Shown piece after piece: positions 44,324 to 52,103 of a stretch of DNA of 64,000 nt. Origin of the DNA: Oceanobacillus saliphilus (GTDB lineage: Bacteria > Bacillota > Bacilli > Bacillales > Amphibacillaceae); the NCBI RefSeq assembly GCF_023522835.1, contig NZ_JALCZU010000007.1, positions 62,001 through 126,000 of the forward strand, in the 5' to 3' direction. The stretch's first letter is position 1. Every line of letters begins with the position of its first letter. The notes under the pieces were generated by a model, which saw only the letters and a program-made list of their open reading frames with translations, ran no database searches and was not told the DNA's origin. A program made the translations under genes and the position numbers.

Positions 44324-44821
44324 TTAATCCATCCCAACAATCTTACTTCTGCGCTCCATCATGGCTACATCTCGCCACACACCATTCAGTTTACCCATAC
44401 GCTCTCGTATACCGATGATACGGAATCCGGCTTTTTCATGCAGTTTCATACTTGATACGTTTTCCGGAAAGATTCCTGATTGCAATGTCCAAAACCCTGC
44501 TGCTTCACTTGCTTCTATCATCTTTTGAATCAGGAGGATGCCAATTCCTTTGCCGGCACTTTCCAAACGTAGGTATATACTTAATTCTGCAATACCTGCA
44601 AATGCTCTCCTATCAGAGGTTGGACTTAAGGCTGCCCAGCCATGGATTTTTTCTCCTTCTCGTACGACGAATCTGCACACTTCTATATGTCCCTTATTCC
44701 AGCTTTCCCAGGAAGGGGCCGCTTCTTCAAATGTCGCATTTTTTGTTTGAATACCTTGTATGTAAATAGCCTGTACCTGTTCCCAATCTGAGTCAATCAT
44801 CTTATCAATTTTGTATTCCAT
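44324..44821 (-). CDS. GNAT acetyltransferase, phosphinothricin-acetyltransferase-like
   Basis: About 165 residues: MIDSDWEQVQAIYIQGIQTKNATFE at the start, GWAALSPTSDRRAFAGIAELSIYL near 62, and GKGIGILLIQKMIEASEAAGFWTLQSGIF (acetyl-CoA loop) near 92. This is the Pat/YncA/MddA pattern, covering enzymes that acetylate phosphinothricin or methionine analogues. The ATG at 44821 follows GGTGAG and is preferred to one four codons earlier. Confidence 0.85.
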   Translation of the reverse strand: MEYKIDKMIDSDWEQVQAIYIQGIQTKNATFEEAAPSWESWNKGHIEVCRFVVREGEKIHGWAALSPTSDRRAFAGIAELSIYLRLESAGKGIGILLIQKMIEASEAAGFWTLQSGIFPENVSSMKLHEKAGFRIIGIRERMGKLNGVWRDVAMMERRSKIVGMD

Positions 44822-44973
44822 ATACTCACCCATTCTCTCAACAAATTATAAATATATTCTCGTTTATCATAATCAATCATGCAGAATTTGAAAACCCTTT
44901 TTACATTCTCTATTATTTATTGATTAATAGCTAGTCATTCTATTATTAAATCTTTCGGAATAAAGGATTTATA

Positions 44974-45002
44974 TTGACAAAATTATGACCTGGTATTATT
45001 AT
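44974..45002 (+). promoter_or_regulatory. Sigma-A promoter of yqxD
   Basis: TTGACA, 17 bases, TATTAT, followed by AGGGGAGG and the start codon 35 bases downstream. Confidence 0.82.
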
Positions 45003-45036
45003 CACTATCAATTGAGTTAATCAGGGGAGGTTTACA

Positions 45037-45489
45037 ATGAAAATATATGTTGATGCAGATGCTTGTCCTGTAAAGGAAGTAATCATTGCTGAAGCTAACA
45101 TGTTAACCATACCAGTAGTAATGGTTACAAGCCTATCCCATTTTTCCAATGCTGATGATCCCCCTGGTGTAAAAACCATCTATGTCGATACTGGGGCCGA
45201 GGCGGCTGACTACCGTATTATGAAGCTGGCAGAAAAAGAGGATATCATTGTGACGCAGGATTATGGGCTGGCATCATTGGGTCTTGCAAAAGGATGCGAC
45301 GTGCTGCATCACAAAGGTTTTGTATATACCAATGACAATATTGATCAGCTTTTACAAACCCGTTATTTAAGTGCAATGGCACGCAAAAGTGGCAAGCGCA
45401 CGAAGGGACCAAAGCCATTCACATTTGAAGATAAGGAAAAATTCCGCATTCTTTTAAGAAATATACTGTCTGAGAAGCTTTCTGACTGA
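45037..45489 (+). CDS. yqxD: YaiI/YqxD-family protein (UPF0178)
   Basis: 150 residues with a PIN-like arrangement: [15 protein letters not shown] at the start, [16 protein letters not shown] near 50, [18 protein letters not shown] near 72 and [17 protein letters not shown] near 120. Biochemical role not established. Single gene with its own promoter and terminator. Confidence 0.92.
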   Translation: MKIYVDADACPVKEVIIAEANMLTIPVVMVTSLSHFSNADDPPGVKTIYVDTGAEAADYRIMKLAEKEDIIVTQDYGLASLGLAKGCDVLHHKGFVYTNDNIDQLLQTRYLSAMARKSGKRTKGPKPFTFEDKEKFRILLRNILSEKLSD

Positions 45490-45577
45490 TTATTTCCGCT
45501 GTAACGATACTGGTAGGATAAATTGGCTTATCTTGGCAGGAACAGATAATTTACCAAACAGAAGGCTGACAAAAATA

Positions 45578-45613
45578 GAAATGCCCAGCAGTAATTCGGC
45601 TGCTGGGCATTTC
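45578..45613 (+). terminator. Terminator downstream of yqxD
   Basis: GAAATGCCCAGCAG / CTGCTGGGCATTTC perfect stem with a loop of about 8 bases and a TT-rich end. Confidence 0.82.
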
Positions 45614-45629
45614 TTTCCTATATCCATAT

Positions 45630-45764
45630 TTATGAACATGTATCGTTCATCTGAAATGTTGTCTTTTTTGTTCTCTTTGATGGAAGATGTTTTCCCATAA
45701 ATTTTCCATAGGGGATGCCCTCCATCAAGTTTAAGCCCAATAAACGAAGCGACTGTTTTCCCAT
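45630..45764 (-). CDS. Possible small basic protein downstream of hflX
   Basis: A 44-codon frame (MGKQSLRLLGLNLMEG at the start, KHLPSKRTKKTTF near the end) with GGAGGAT about 10 bases upstream. Other in-frame ATGs at 45782 and 45773 are possible. It follows hflX on the same strand by 50 bases. No family recognised. It may be chance. Confidence 0.35.
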   Translation of the reverse strand: MGKQSLRLLGLNLMEGIPYGKFMGKHLPSKRTKKTTFQMNDTCS

Positions 45765-45813
45765 TAATTCCATATCCTCCATGCCAGATTTAATCACGGG
45801 ACAATGGCATCTT

Positions 45814-47073
45814 TTATCCGTTAATTACATACTGTTGATATTTAGCAGCATCTGCTAATTTACATTCTACTACCAGTCTGGTCCCTTCTGGATCGTATGC
45901 TTCTTCGAGGACGTTCGCATACTTGTTAAAATAGGCTACAATCTGGCCTTCTGCATATGGAATCAGAAGCTCACATGTAGTATACGATTTGAAAATGACA
46001 TCTTTGATTGCATCCGTTAACTCTTTTACTCCTTCTCTTCTTTTGGCAGATAAGTAAATAGCGTCACCTTCCACACGAGGATATTTCAAGTTGGCAACAT
46101 CCGCTTTGTTGTATGCGTTAATTACTGGAATTTCCTTAACACCGATATCACTCAAGATATTATTTGTGATTTTTTGATGTTGGGCATATTGGGGATTAGC
46201 TACATCCATCACATGAATGAGCAGGTCTGCTTCACGTACTTCTTCCAACGTAGAACGGAAGGCTTTCACCAAATGATGCGGCAATTTATTAATAAATCCA
46301 ACTGTGTCCGTCAATAGAAAGGTCTGATTCGTGTCAAGTTCCACCTTTCTTACAGAAGTTTCCAGGGTAGCAAAAAGCATATCTTTTTCAAATACTTGTT
46401 TACCCATTCCCTTATTAAAGAATTCGAGCACCGCATTCATTAAAGTGGACTTCCCTGCATTTGTATATCCCACAAGAGAAACTACTGGTATATTATTTTT
46501 TTCCCGTTGTTTTCGCTGTATTATACGTTGATGCACCAAATTATCCAGCTCGCGGTTTAACTTCGTAATCTGTTCTTCAATTTTTCTTCGGTCTGTCTCC
46601 AGTTTTGTCTCACCCGATCCCCTGTTTGCGAGGCCAGAGCCAGCACCCTGACGTCCCAAAGATTCTCTGCTTCCGATTAATCGTGGCAGCATATATCTTA
46701 ATCTCGCTACTTCAACCTGAAGCTTGGATTCTCTCGTTTTTGCGCGTCTTGCGAAGATTTCCAGAATAAGCATCGTTCGATCGACTACTTCACAGTCCGT
46801 TGCTTCCTCAATATTCCTAATTTGAGAAGGAGACAGCTCATCATCAAATATGATTACGTCCACTTCCTCTTCTTCAATCAGATTCCCTAATTCCTCTAAT
46901 TTACCTTTACCCAAATAGTGACTCTGATTGATCCGATTGAGATTTTGCGTCAGTTTTCCTATCGTCTGAATTCCACAGGCATCCGCCAGATTTTCCAGTT
47001 CCTCCATCGAATAACTAAAGCCCTCTTCATTATGGGATGTATTAACGCCAACTAATATTGCATCATTTTTCAT
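45814..47073 (-). CDS. hflX: GTPase HflX
   Basis: 419 residues. HflX splits and rescues stalled 70S ribosomes. The N-terminal domain (SMEELENLADACGIQTIG, HYLGKGKLEEL, DDELSPSQIRNIE) is followed by a Gly-rich linker (GRQGAGSGLANRGSGETKLETD) and the G domain: GYTNAGKST (G1), LLTDTVGFINKLPHHLVKAFRSTL (G3) and NAYNKAD (G4). The C-terminal domain ends QYVING. RBS GGAGGG lies upstream. Its 340-base leader holds an upstream ORF and two terminators, so it is probably attenuation-controlled. Confidence 0.95.
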   Translation of the reverse strand: MKNDAILVGVNTSHNEEGFSYSMEELENLADACGIQTIGKLTQNLNRINQSHYLGKGKLEELGNLIEEEEVDVIIFDDELSPSQIRNIEEATDCEVVDRTMLILEIFARRAKTRESKLQVEVARLRYMLPRLIGSRESLGRQGAGSGLANRGSGETKLETDRRKIEEQITKLNRELDNLVHQRIIQRKQREKNNIPVVSLVGYTNAGKSTLMNAVLEFFNKGMGKQVFEKDMLFATLETSVRKVELDTNQTFLLTDTVGFINKLPHHLVKAFRSTLEEVREADLLIHVMDVANPQYAQHQKITNNILSDIGVKEIPVINAYNKADVANLKYPRVEGDAIYLSAKRREGVKELTDAIKDVIFKSYTTCELLIPYAEGQIVAYFNKYANVLEEAYDPEGTRLVVECKLADAAKYQQYVING

Positions 47074-47098
47074 ATTTTACCCTCCAATGTTGCTTACT

Positions 47099-47122
47099 AA
47101 AAAACACAGGCCTCTGCCTGTG
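47099..47122 (-). terminator. Second attenuator in the hflX leader
   Basis: On the minus strand CACAGGC-agag-GCCTGTG followed by TTTTTT, 26 bases upstream of the hflX start codon. Confidence 0.82.
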
Positions 47123-47193
47123 CCATGTAAACGGAAATAAGTTTAATTGATCACTTATCCAGATTTTCTGTGGAGATTTAAAAATTGGACAAC

Positions 47194-47222
47194 AAAAAAG
47201 AAGGTAGACTACTCCCCCTTCT
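47194..47222 (-). terminator. First attenuator in the hflX leader
   Basis: On the minus strand AGAAGG / CCTTCT with a 12-base loop that can pair further (TAG/CTA), then TTTTT. A nearby CCTTTTAA segment (about 47240) can pair with TTAA..AAGG and so compete with this stem. Confidence 0.7.
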
Positions 47223-47312
47223 CTTTAACGTTACGTATATTAAAAGGTTTCCTGTAAAAGGCAGACTGATCCCGTTTACTCTCTGTACAGACAGAGACTT
47301 GAACGTATGAAA

Positions 47313-47354
47313 TTAACGATTCAAACCTTGGATACGAAGTCTGATAGATGCCAT
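47313..47354 (-). CDS. Upstream ORF / leader peptide of hflX
   Basis: 13 codons, MASIRLRIQGLNR, then TAA. GGAGGG sits 7 bases before the ATG. The Arg-Leu-Arg motif is the known macrolide-dependent stalling motif of leader peptides such as ErmDL (MTHSMRLRFPTLNQ), and the shared RLR...LN pattern is striking. Two terminators follow before hflX. The ribosome binding site region (GGTTTCC) can pair with GGAAACC 100 bases later. Drug-induced ribosome stalling here would plausibly open the terminators. Confidence 0.8.
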   Translation of the reverse strand: MASIRLRIQGLNR

Positions 47355-47388
47355 TGGGAAACCCTCCATTTCTGATTAGGTTACAATA

Positions 47389-47417
47389 AGTCTAGCACAA
47401 AGCCCTTTTCATAACAA
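47389..47417 (-). promoter_or_regulatory. Probable promoter of the hflX leader
   Basis: On the minus strand TTGTTA (47412-47417), 17 bases, TAGACT (47389-47394). Transcription would start about 28 bases upstream of the leader ORF. The boxes are imperfect (about 4 of 6 each). Confidence 0.5.
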
Positions 47418-47421
47418 CAAT

Positions 47422-47467
47422 TCACCTCGTCAAGCGATTCGACAAAATTCGGGGAGTGCCAGGCACC
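47422..47467 (-). repeat. Dispersed GGTGCCTG...CTCCCCG repeat, copy 2 (inside CDS end)
   Basis: Minus-strand GGTGCCTGGCACTCCCCG, then AATTTTGTCGAATCGCTTGA and a GAGGTGA end. It supplies the final 14 codons and stop of the uppS paralogue. Related copies lie at 33365-33402 and 51236-51283. Confidence 0.78.
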
Positions 47468-48129
47468 TGTATGGCTTGTTGCAGTAATTCTTTCGTGAAA
47501 TCAGGAAAATATACATCACTGAAATAGAATTGTGATTTGGAGCACTGCCATAAAAGGAAATTACTTACCCTTTTCTCTCCGCCGGTGCGTATGACTATAT
47601 CTGGATCGGGCAGTTCTTTTGTATAAAGAAACTGCTGTATCATTTGTTCATTTACATTATCTAGAGCTATTTTCTTATTCCGAACTCCTTCAATCACTTG
47701 ATGAACAGCCTGTAAAATATCATCCCTGCCGCCATAATTAAAAGCGAAATTAACGATAATGCCATTATTGTTTTTCGTAGCCTCTACCGTCTTACGAAAC
47801 ACTTTTTTCGTTGGCTCCGGAAGTGCTTCTTGATTGCCGGAAATTAACACTCTAATATTTCGTTTCATAAACTCAGGCAGTTTTTTCTTGAAAAATCTTA
47901 CTGGTAATTGCATGAGATAATTGACTTCATCCTGCGGTCTACTCCAGTTTTCTGAAGAAAATGCAAACAGCGTTACTATCTTAATATCCAATTCGATGCT
48001 GGCATCAATAATTTTTTCCATTGCCTGTGCCCCAGCATAATGCCCCTTACTTCGGGTAAATCCTCTTTCTTTTCCCCACCGTCCATTTCCATCCATAATG
48101 ATGGCCACATGTGTTGGTGATGTATTCAT
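47422..48129 (-). CDS. Isoprenyl transferase, UppS paralogue with altered C-terminus
   Basis: 235 residues of the cis-prenyl transferase family that makes undecaprenyl diphosphate or shorter cis-prenyls. HVAIIMDGNGRWG (catalytic Asp), FSSENWSRP, NFAFNYGGRDDI and RTGGEKRVSNFLLWQ are present. The last carries Gly and Lys where UppS usually has RTSGEQR. The usual C-terminal end (Arg-rich, RRFGG) is replaced by VPGTPRILSNRLTR, encoded by a dispersed repeat. The activity of the altered protein is uncertain. Confidence 0.85.
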   Translation of the reverse strand: MNTSPTHVAIIMDGNGRWGKERGFTRSKGHYAGAQAMEKIIDASIELDIKIVTLFAFSSENWSRPQDEVNYLMQLPVRFFKKKLPEFMKRNIRVLISGNQEALPEPTKKVFRKTVEATKNNNGIIVNFAFNYGGRDDILQAVHQVIEGVRNKKIALDNVNEQMIQQFLYTKELPDPDIVIRTGGEKRVSNFLLWQCSKSQFYFSDVYFPDFTKELLQQAIQVPGTPRILSNRLTR

Positions 48130-48149
48130 TGGCTATCCCCCACTTTTTA

Positions 48150-49616
48150 TTATAAGTCAAGTTCTTGAATTTTCCGGATAACATCCTGTCTTGTAAAATT
48201 AAAGGATTGCCATGAAGTTTCTGGCTCGTTCATTACCTGTTCTTGCCTTTGCTGCAATATCCTTCTTAACTCTGGGTAATCCGGTTCTGCCTCGAACAAC
48301 TCCATTAATCCATCTACTCCTGCATAGGAAAGAGAGTCCAAATAATAGACATCCAGTTTTCCTGTCTCTTCATAGCGTTCCATATTACTGTCAACAATGA
48401 TTTCTTCCAAGTTCATCGCGTTTAAAGTGATATAGAAAACCAATCCCGCAATGAAATAGAAATGCAATAGCGTTAACTTCTCGATCCAAACCTTTATCAA
48501 TGTGTAAGCAAAAATAACGAATAGAAAAACCATGAATGATTGGGCTAAAATACGATCAATAGTGAAACCATAAGCCGCTTCATACATACTTAAACGCTGA
48601 TATGCGGAGATTAGCATAATACCACTTACAACAATTAACAGAGAGTACATGATCTTTAACGTGATTTTGAGAGCCTTACTTACCGGATGCACAAATTTCA
48701 GGTAACTCAGTATAAGACTCCAGTTAATCAACGTAACGAGCATTAGCTCCATGAAGCCTCTTCTAGCATATTCCGCATAAGTAAAGCCATCTTGCAAACC
48801 ATTGCTGAAAAAGTACCTAAACTGGATGACTGCAAATAATACATAGACGGTGTTAAGCATGATTAAAATGGTTATCGCCGTTATACTGTCCCAGCTCCAT
48901 TCGAACCTTGTTGCAGGACGAGAATTTTCCTTTGGTTTGATTCTTACTTGCAACACTTGAAATAGTCCGAAAAACAATAACCCTAAAAAGATAACAACTA
49001 AGATTCGAAATGTCCCCTCCCAAAAATGAAGTTCCAAAATAAATTGCGGCAAGCGTAATACCACATCTTGAAAAACTGTATCAGCTGACATCAATAACCC
49101 TGTAATAACCAATAGTAAAGGAATACCTATCACCAGACCCGCTAGGACCCGTTTCAACGTTTGCGCTAGTTGGATGTTCATATTTTTAAATAGTTTATCA
49201 AACAAACTGTTGCAAAACCGAAAACTATATTTAATTCCTGCAATAAGCTTATCCCATAGTGTTTTTAAAAAGCTTGGTGCCGCCCAATCGAGCTTCTTCG
49301 GACCTGTAACCAATACGATATGGAAAAGGACTAATAACGGAAGGATAAATAAATTAAGATTATAAAAGAGAATATTGTCGTAGAAAACAAAACTTCCCGC
49401 CAATATCCAAATGGCCAGCATGAAGAGTAAACCTATTCTCCGATGATTAAAGGAAAGACGATATCTCACAAAAAACACAAGGTAAAACCCCGTTAGAAAC
49501 ACGATGTATGACAGACCAATTCTTCCATGCAGGAAACTTATCTCTCCCAATACACCCAAGCCTAAACATACAAGGAAAAACAAGCTAGCTCTTTGTTGCA
49601 TTCTAATTCTCTCCAT
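48150..49616 (-). CDS. DUF4173-family polytopic membrane protein
   Basis: 488 residues, about twelve hydrophobic segments, then a C-terminal hydrophilic part (YEETGKLDVYYLDSLSYAGVDGL, followed by a Gln/Glu-rich tail). The block GKLDVYYLxSLSxDAVP-like is typical of DUF4173/4153 proteins. Function unknown. The frame is open another 25 codons, but AAGGTGG stands 7 bases before the ATG at 49616. A PadR-type inverted repeat directly upstream suggests control by the adjacent padR. Confidence 0.75.
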   Translation of the reverse strand: MERIRMQQRASLFFLVCLGLGVLGEISFLHGRIGLSYIVFLTGFYLVFFVRYRLSFNHRRIGLLFMLAIWILAGSFVFYDNILFYNLNLFILPLLVLFHIVLVTGPKKLDWAAPSFLKTLWDKLIAGIKYSFRFCNSLFDKLFKNMNIQLAQTLKRVLAGLVIGIPLLLVITGLLMSADTVFQDVVLRLPQFILELHFWEGTFRILVVIFLGLLFFGLFQVLQVRIKPKENSRPATRFEWSWDSITAITILIMLNTVYVLFAVIQFRYFFSNGLQDGFTYAEYARRGFMELMLVTLINWSLILSYLKFVHPVSKALKITLKIMYSLLIVVSGIMLISAYQRLSMYEAAYGFTIDRILAQSFMVFLFVIFAYTLIKVWIEKLTLLHFYFIAGLVFYITLNAMNLEEIIVDSNMERYEETGKLDVYYLDSLSYAGVDGLMELFEAEPDYPELRRILQQRQEQVMNEPETSWQSFNFTRQDVIRKIQELDL

Positions 49617-49640
49617 TTTAATACCACCTTTGCATTGTAA

Positions 49641-49673
49641 ACCTATATACCTAGTAATTCTATGTATATAGGT
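49641..49673 (-). promoter_or_regulatory. Inverted repeat upstream of the DUF4173 gene
   Basis: ACCTATATAC-N13-GTATATAGGT, perfect 10-bp arms, 25 bases upstream of the start codon. It is similar in sequence to the repeats in front of padR (50688-50733) and is likely a PadR operator. Confidence 0.7.
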
Positions 49674-49696
49674 AAAAAAATCCCTTTTCACAGGGA
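49674..49696 (-). terminator. Terminator of the padR-DUF1700 unit
   Basis: TCCCT / AGGGA short hairpin followed on the minus strand by seven Ts. It separates the DUF1700 gene from the DUF4173 gene. Confidence 0.6.
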
Positions 49697-49718
49697 CTCG
49701 AGTGAATACAAGCCCGCT

Positions 49719-50348
49719 TCATACTGAAATTTTCCTGCCCCATCTGTAACCAATCCAGCTGATTGGATAAAGCATTCCTGTAAAAATAATACATAATAGG
49801 ATAAAAGGTATATTAAGAAAAGGCTGAAACCATTCATAAGGTAGGAGTTTAAAAACAGATAAATACATTAAGATTAAATTTGGCAAGAGTGAAACGATAA
49901 ACGTTTTATTTAATAGCTTAAATCCTCCATATCCAAATTCTTTGCCTATTTCATATCCCAATAGACCCCAAAATGATGCGTAGACAACCATAATAATGAA
50001 AGTCGCATCTGTCAACGCTGCCCATAGTCTCTCCGCCCAGCCCCAATGAAAAACATGATTGCTTAACGTTAAAAGAATTCCACCGATAAAAATTGAAATG
50101 TTCAGCAGCACAAACAGCCACTGCGTCTTTTTTGGAGTCACCGATTCTTCCTGATGCCAAATTTTAGCAATCTCACTCGGAGTTCCCATTCTTTTGGTCA
50201 ATTCCTCGTAAGTGTTAGTTTCATTCACTGGCATATCATTCAGTAATTCAACTACGTGCAACTCATATTCCGCTAATATTTCTTGCTTATCCGGATGGTT
50301 TCCGATCTCTTTATCTAAGTCTTGAAGAAATTGTTCCGCTAAACTCAT
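49719..50348 (-). CDS. HAAS/DUF1700-domain membrane protein
   Basis: 209 residues. The N-terminal 70 form the HAAS helical domain ([41 protein letters not shown]), followed by about four membrane segments (residues about 76-98, 108-130, 145-163, 172-200). Such proteins are regularly paired with PadR regulators. The start overlaps the padR stop (ATGA). Confidence 0.85.
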   Translation of the reverse strand: MSLAEQFLQDLDKEIGNHPDKQEILAEYELHVVELLNDMPVNETNTYEELTKRMGTPSEIAKIWHQEESVTPKKTQWLFVLLNISIFIGGILLTLSNHVFHWGWAERLWAALTDATFIIMVVYASFWGLLGYEIGKEFGYGGFKLLNKTFIVSLLPNLILMYLSVFKLLPYEWFQPFLNIPFILLCIIFTGMLYPISWIGYRWGRKISV

Positions 50349-50677
50349 GACTCATTTCTCCCGATTAAGTTGTTCATGACTTGAACATAACGATGCCATT
50401 CGGAAGTACGTTCAGCTAAAATTTCTTTTCCCTGGGCTGTAATCTGGTAGTATTTTCGAGCTGGGCCCTTCTCCTGATTTTGCCAATAGCATTCAATGTA
50501 TTCCTGCTTTTCCATCTTATGGAGGGCAGGATATAAAGTGCCTTCTTTCATTTGCAGGTTATGATCACTGCGACGGTCCATTTCTTTAACAAGCTCATAG
50601 CCATACATGTCACGTTCGTTCAATAACTGTAAGACAAGGAGTGATGTACTCCCTTTTACCAATTCCCGATTAAACAT
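50345..50677 (-). CDS. PadR-family transcriptional regulator
   Basis: 110 residues, winged helix: [59 protein letters not shown]. These are the hallmark PadR blocks. It likely represses its own operon and the DUF4173 gene through the TATAC/GTATA repeats. Stop and downstream start overlap by 4 bases. Confidence 0.93.
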   Translation of the reverse strand: MFNRELVKGSTSLLVLQLLNERDMYGYELVKEMDRRSDHNLQMKEGTLYPALHKMEKQEYIECYWQNQEKGPARKYYQITAQGKEILAERTSEWHRYVQVMNNLIGRNES

Positions 50678-50687
50678 ATTTTCACCT

Positions 50688-50739
50688 ACCTAGAATTATT
50701 AGGTATCTACACTATATACAAATACGTATAGGTTGTAAA
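50688..50739 (-). promoter_or_regulatory. padR promoter with operator repeats
   Basis: On the minus strand TTTACA (50734-50739), 17 bases, TATAGT (50711-50716). The spacer and -10 contain TATAC-N6-GTATA, and ACCTA-N7-TAGGT (50688-50704) lies just downstream. Both resemble the repeat at 49641-49673. Confidence 0.7.
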
Positions 50740-51178
50740 GTGGTCAGGAAAAATTTTTGAAACAAAGGTTTAATATCCGCAAATAGGGGTATATATAAGT
50801 ACAAGGCGAACTACCATTGGAAGGAATTTGAAAACGACTTGCGAATAGTTTTGCTTGCAACTTGTTTAAAAATGATTTCCAATGATGAAATGCACAGCCT
50901 TGGCGGAAAATTTGCTTTACTGACGTGATAGACGAAGTCAGGAACTGAAGTTTTAAACGTTCCAGAATTGAAGTGTCAAAGCGGTAAGTAGTTTTTTGTA
51001 AAAGTGCAACTGTTTAACTGAAAAGGTGAGACGGGATTGCGAATGTTCTTCGCAACGGTCTTTCGAAACAACTGTAAATAAGATGTTAGTTTTAATGACG
51101 GGTTGTAGAAATTTCGTCAGAAAAAGTGATTTGATTTAACATGCATTCCAAATTTTCCGCGCTCCCCTTTATGGGGGC
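50740..51178. other. Gene-less stretch, possible RNA
   Basis: About 440 bases without a supported ORF on either strand. It contains a perfect hairpin TTGCGAA-tgttc-TTCGCAA (51037-51055) and ends at a strong terminator, so a small RNA or a decayed gene is possible. No protein remnant was recognised in the frames I read. Confidence 0.35.
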
Positions 51179-51212
51179 AAAAAGCATGGTCCATAAAGGG
51201 ATCATGCTTTTT
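51179..51212. terminator. Bidirectional terminator with no gene before it
   Basis: AAAAAGCATG / CATGCTTTTT stem with an inner GGTCC/GGATC-like extension. T-rich on both strands. No gene precedes it on the plus strand. Confidence 0.72.
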
Positions 51213-51235
51213 GTAATTGCATTATTATTGAACCA

Positions 51236-51283
51236 CCTTCACCTTCGACACATTCCGTCAAAAACCGGGGAGTGACAGGCACC
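51236..51283 (-). repeat. Dispersed GGTGCCTG...CTCCCCG repeat, copy 3 (intergenic)
   Basis: Minus-strand GGTGCCTGTCACTCCCCG, then TTTTTGACGGAATGTGTCGA and AGGTGAAGG. Same motif order as the copy at 47422-47467 with substitutions and one indel. It lies about 90 bases upstream of fetA. Confidence 0.75.
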
Positions 51284-51371
51284 TCAAATGTTTGGTAAAC
51301 TCTATGAAGATAATATAGAAATAGAAAACACTTTTAAATAAATGCATTCGTAGGCCATTATGGAGGATATT

Positions 51372-52103
51372 ATGACACGCAACAATAAAGCAGCACTGCA
51401 GTTTAATCATGTTTCGTATTCTGATCAGGATCTGACAATAATTAAAAATATTACAGGGGTGTTCCCGGACGGAAAAATCACTACACTCGTAGGGCCATCC
51501 GGAGCAGGCAAGACAACATTATTCAGGTTATGCAATGGGCTCATTTCCCCTGATAGTGGAGAAATTGCAGTAAATGGCAAAGACATTAACAGCTATGAAC
51601 CAACAGAGCTGAGACGCACAGTAGGACTGGCACTTCAGAGCGCTACGATGTTACGTGGCAGTGTTCTAAAAAATCTAGCTATGCCACTCACTCTCCAAGG
51701 GGAGAAACTACCTGAAGATGAGGCAAAGAGGCTATTGGAAGATGTAAGCCTTGGTGAAGAATATTTACATCGGAATGTGAAGGATTTATCAGGTGGACAA
51801 CGGCAGAAAGTATCGATAGCCAGAACACTGGTGAATAAACCAAAAATCCTGCTGCTTGATGAAATCACCTCATCGTTGGATCGAGTTTCCAAACAGGATA
51901 TTGAAGAACTAATAACGAATATTAACAAAAAGTATCACGTTACCATCGTATGGATTACACATAATCTCGATCAGGCATTATCGATCGGTGATTATACGTG
52001 GGTGATGATGAATGGAGAACTCATCGAATCAGGAGATAGCTCTCTACTCAATAATCCTCAGAATGATCTCGTTAAACGGTTTGTGAAGGGGGAATTCGAA
52101 TGA
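51372..52103 (+). CDS. fetA: ABC transporter ATP-binding protein FetA (YjkB-like)
   Basis: 243 residues: Walker A GPSGAGKTT, Q-loop ALQSATMLRGSV, signature DLSGGQRQKVSIARTL, Walker B ILLLDEITSSLD, and the switch His in WITHNLDQA. It is coupled by ATGA to an UPF0014 permease, the FetAB/YjkBA arrangement implicated in iron export and oxidative-stress resistance in E. coli. The ATG at 51372 follows GGAGGATATT. An earlier ATG (51360) overlaps that site. Confidence 0.86.
   Translation: MTRNNKAALQFNHVSYSDQDLTIIKNITGVFPDGKITTLVGPSGAGKTTLFRLCNGLISPDSGEIAVNGKDINSYEPTELRRTVGLALQSATMLRGSVLKNLAMPLTLQGEKLPEDEAKRLLEDVSLGEEYLHRNVKDLSGGQRQKVSIARTLVNKPKILLLDEITSSLDRVSKQDIEELITNINKKYHVTIVWITHNLDQALSIGDYTWVMMNGELIESGDSSLLNNPQNDLVKRFVKGEFE

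Noticed and set aside
47195-47230. GGGGGAGTAG on the minus strand looked like the start of a yybP-ykoY (manganese) riboswitch.
   Set aside because: The rest of that aptamer is missing, and the bases form a simple terminator stem AGAAGG/CCTTCT with a T run.
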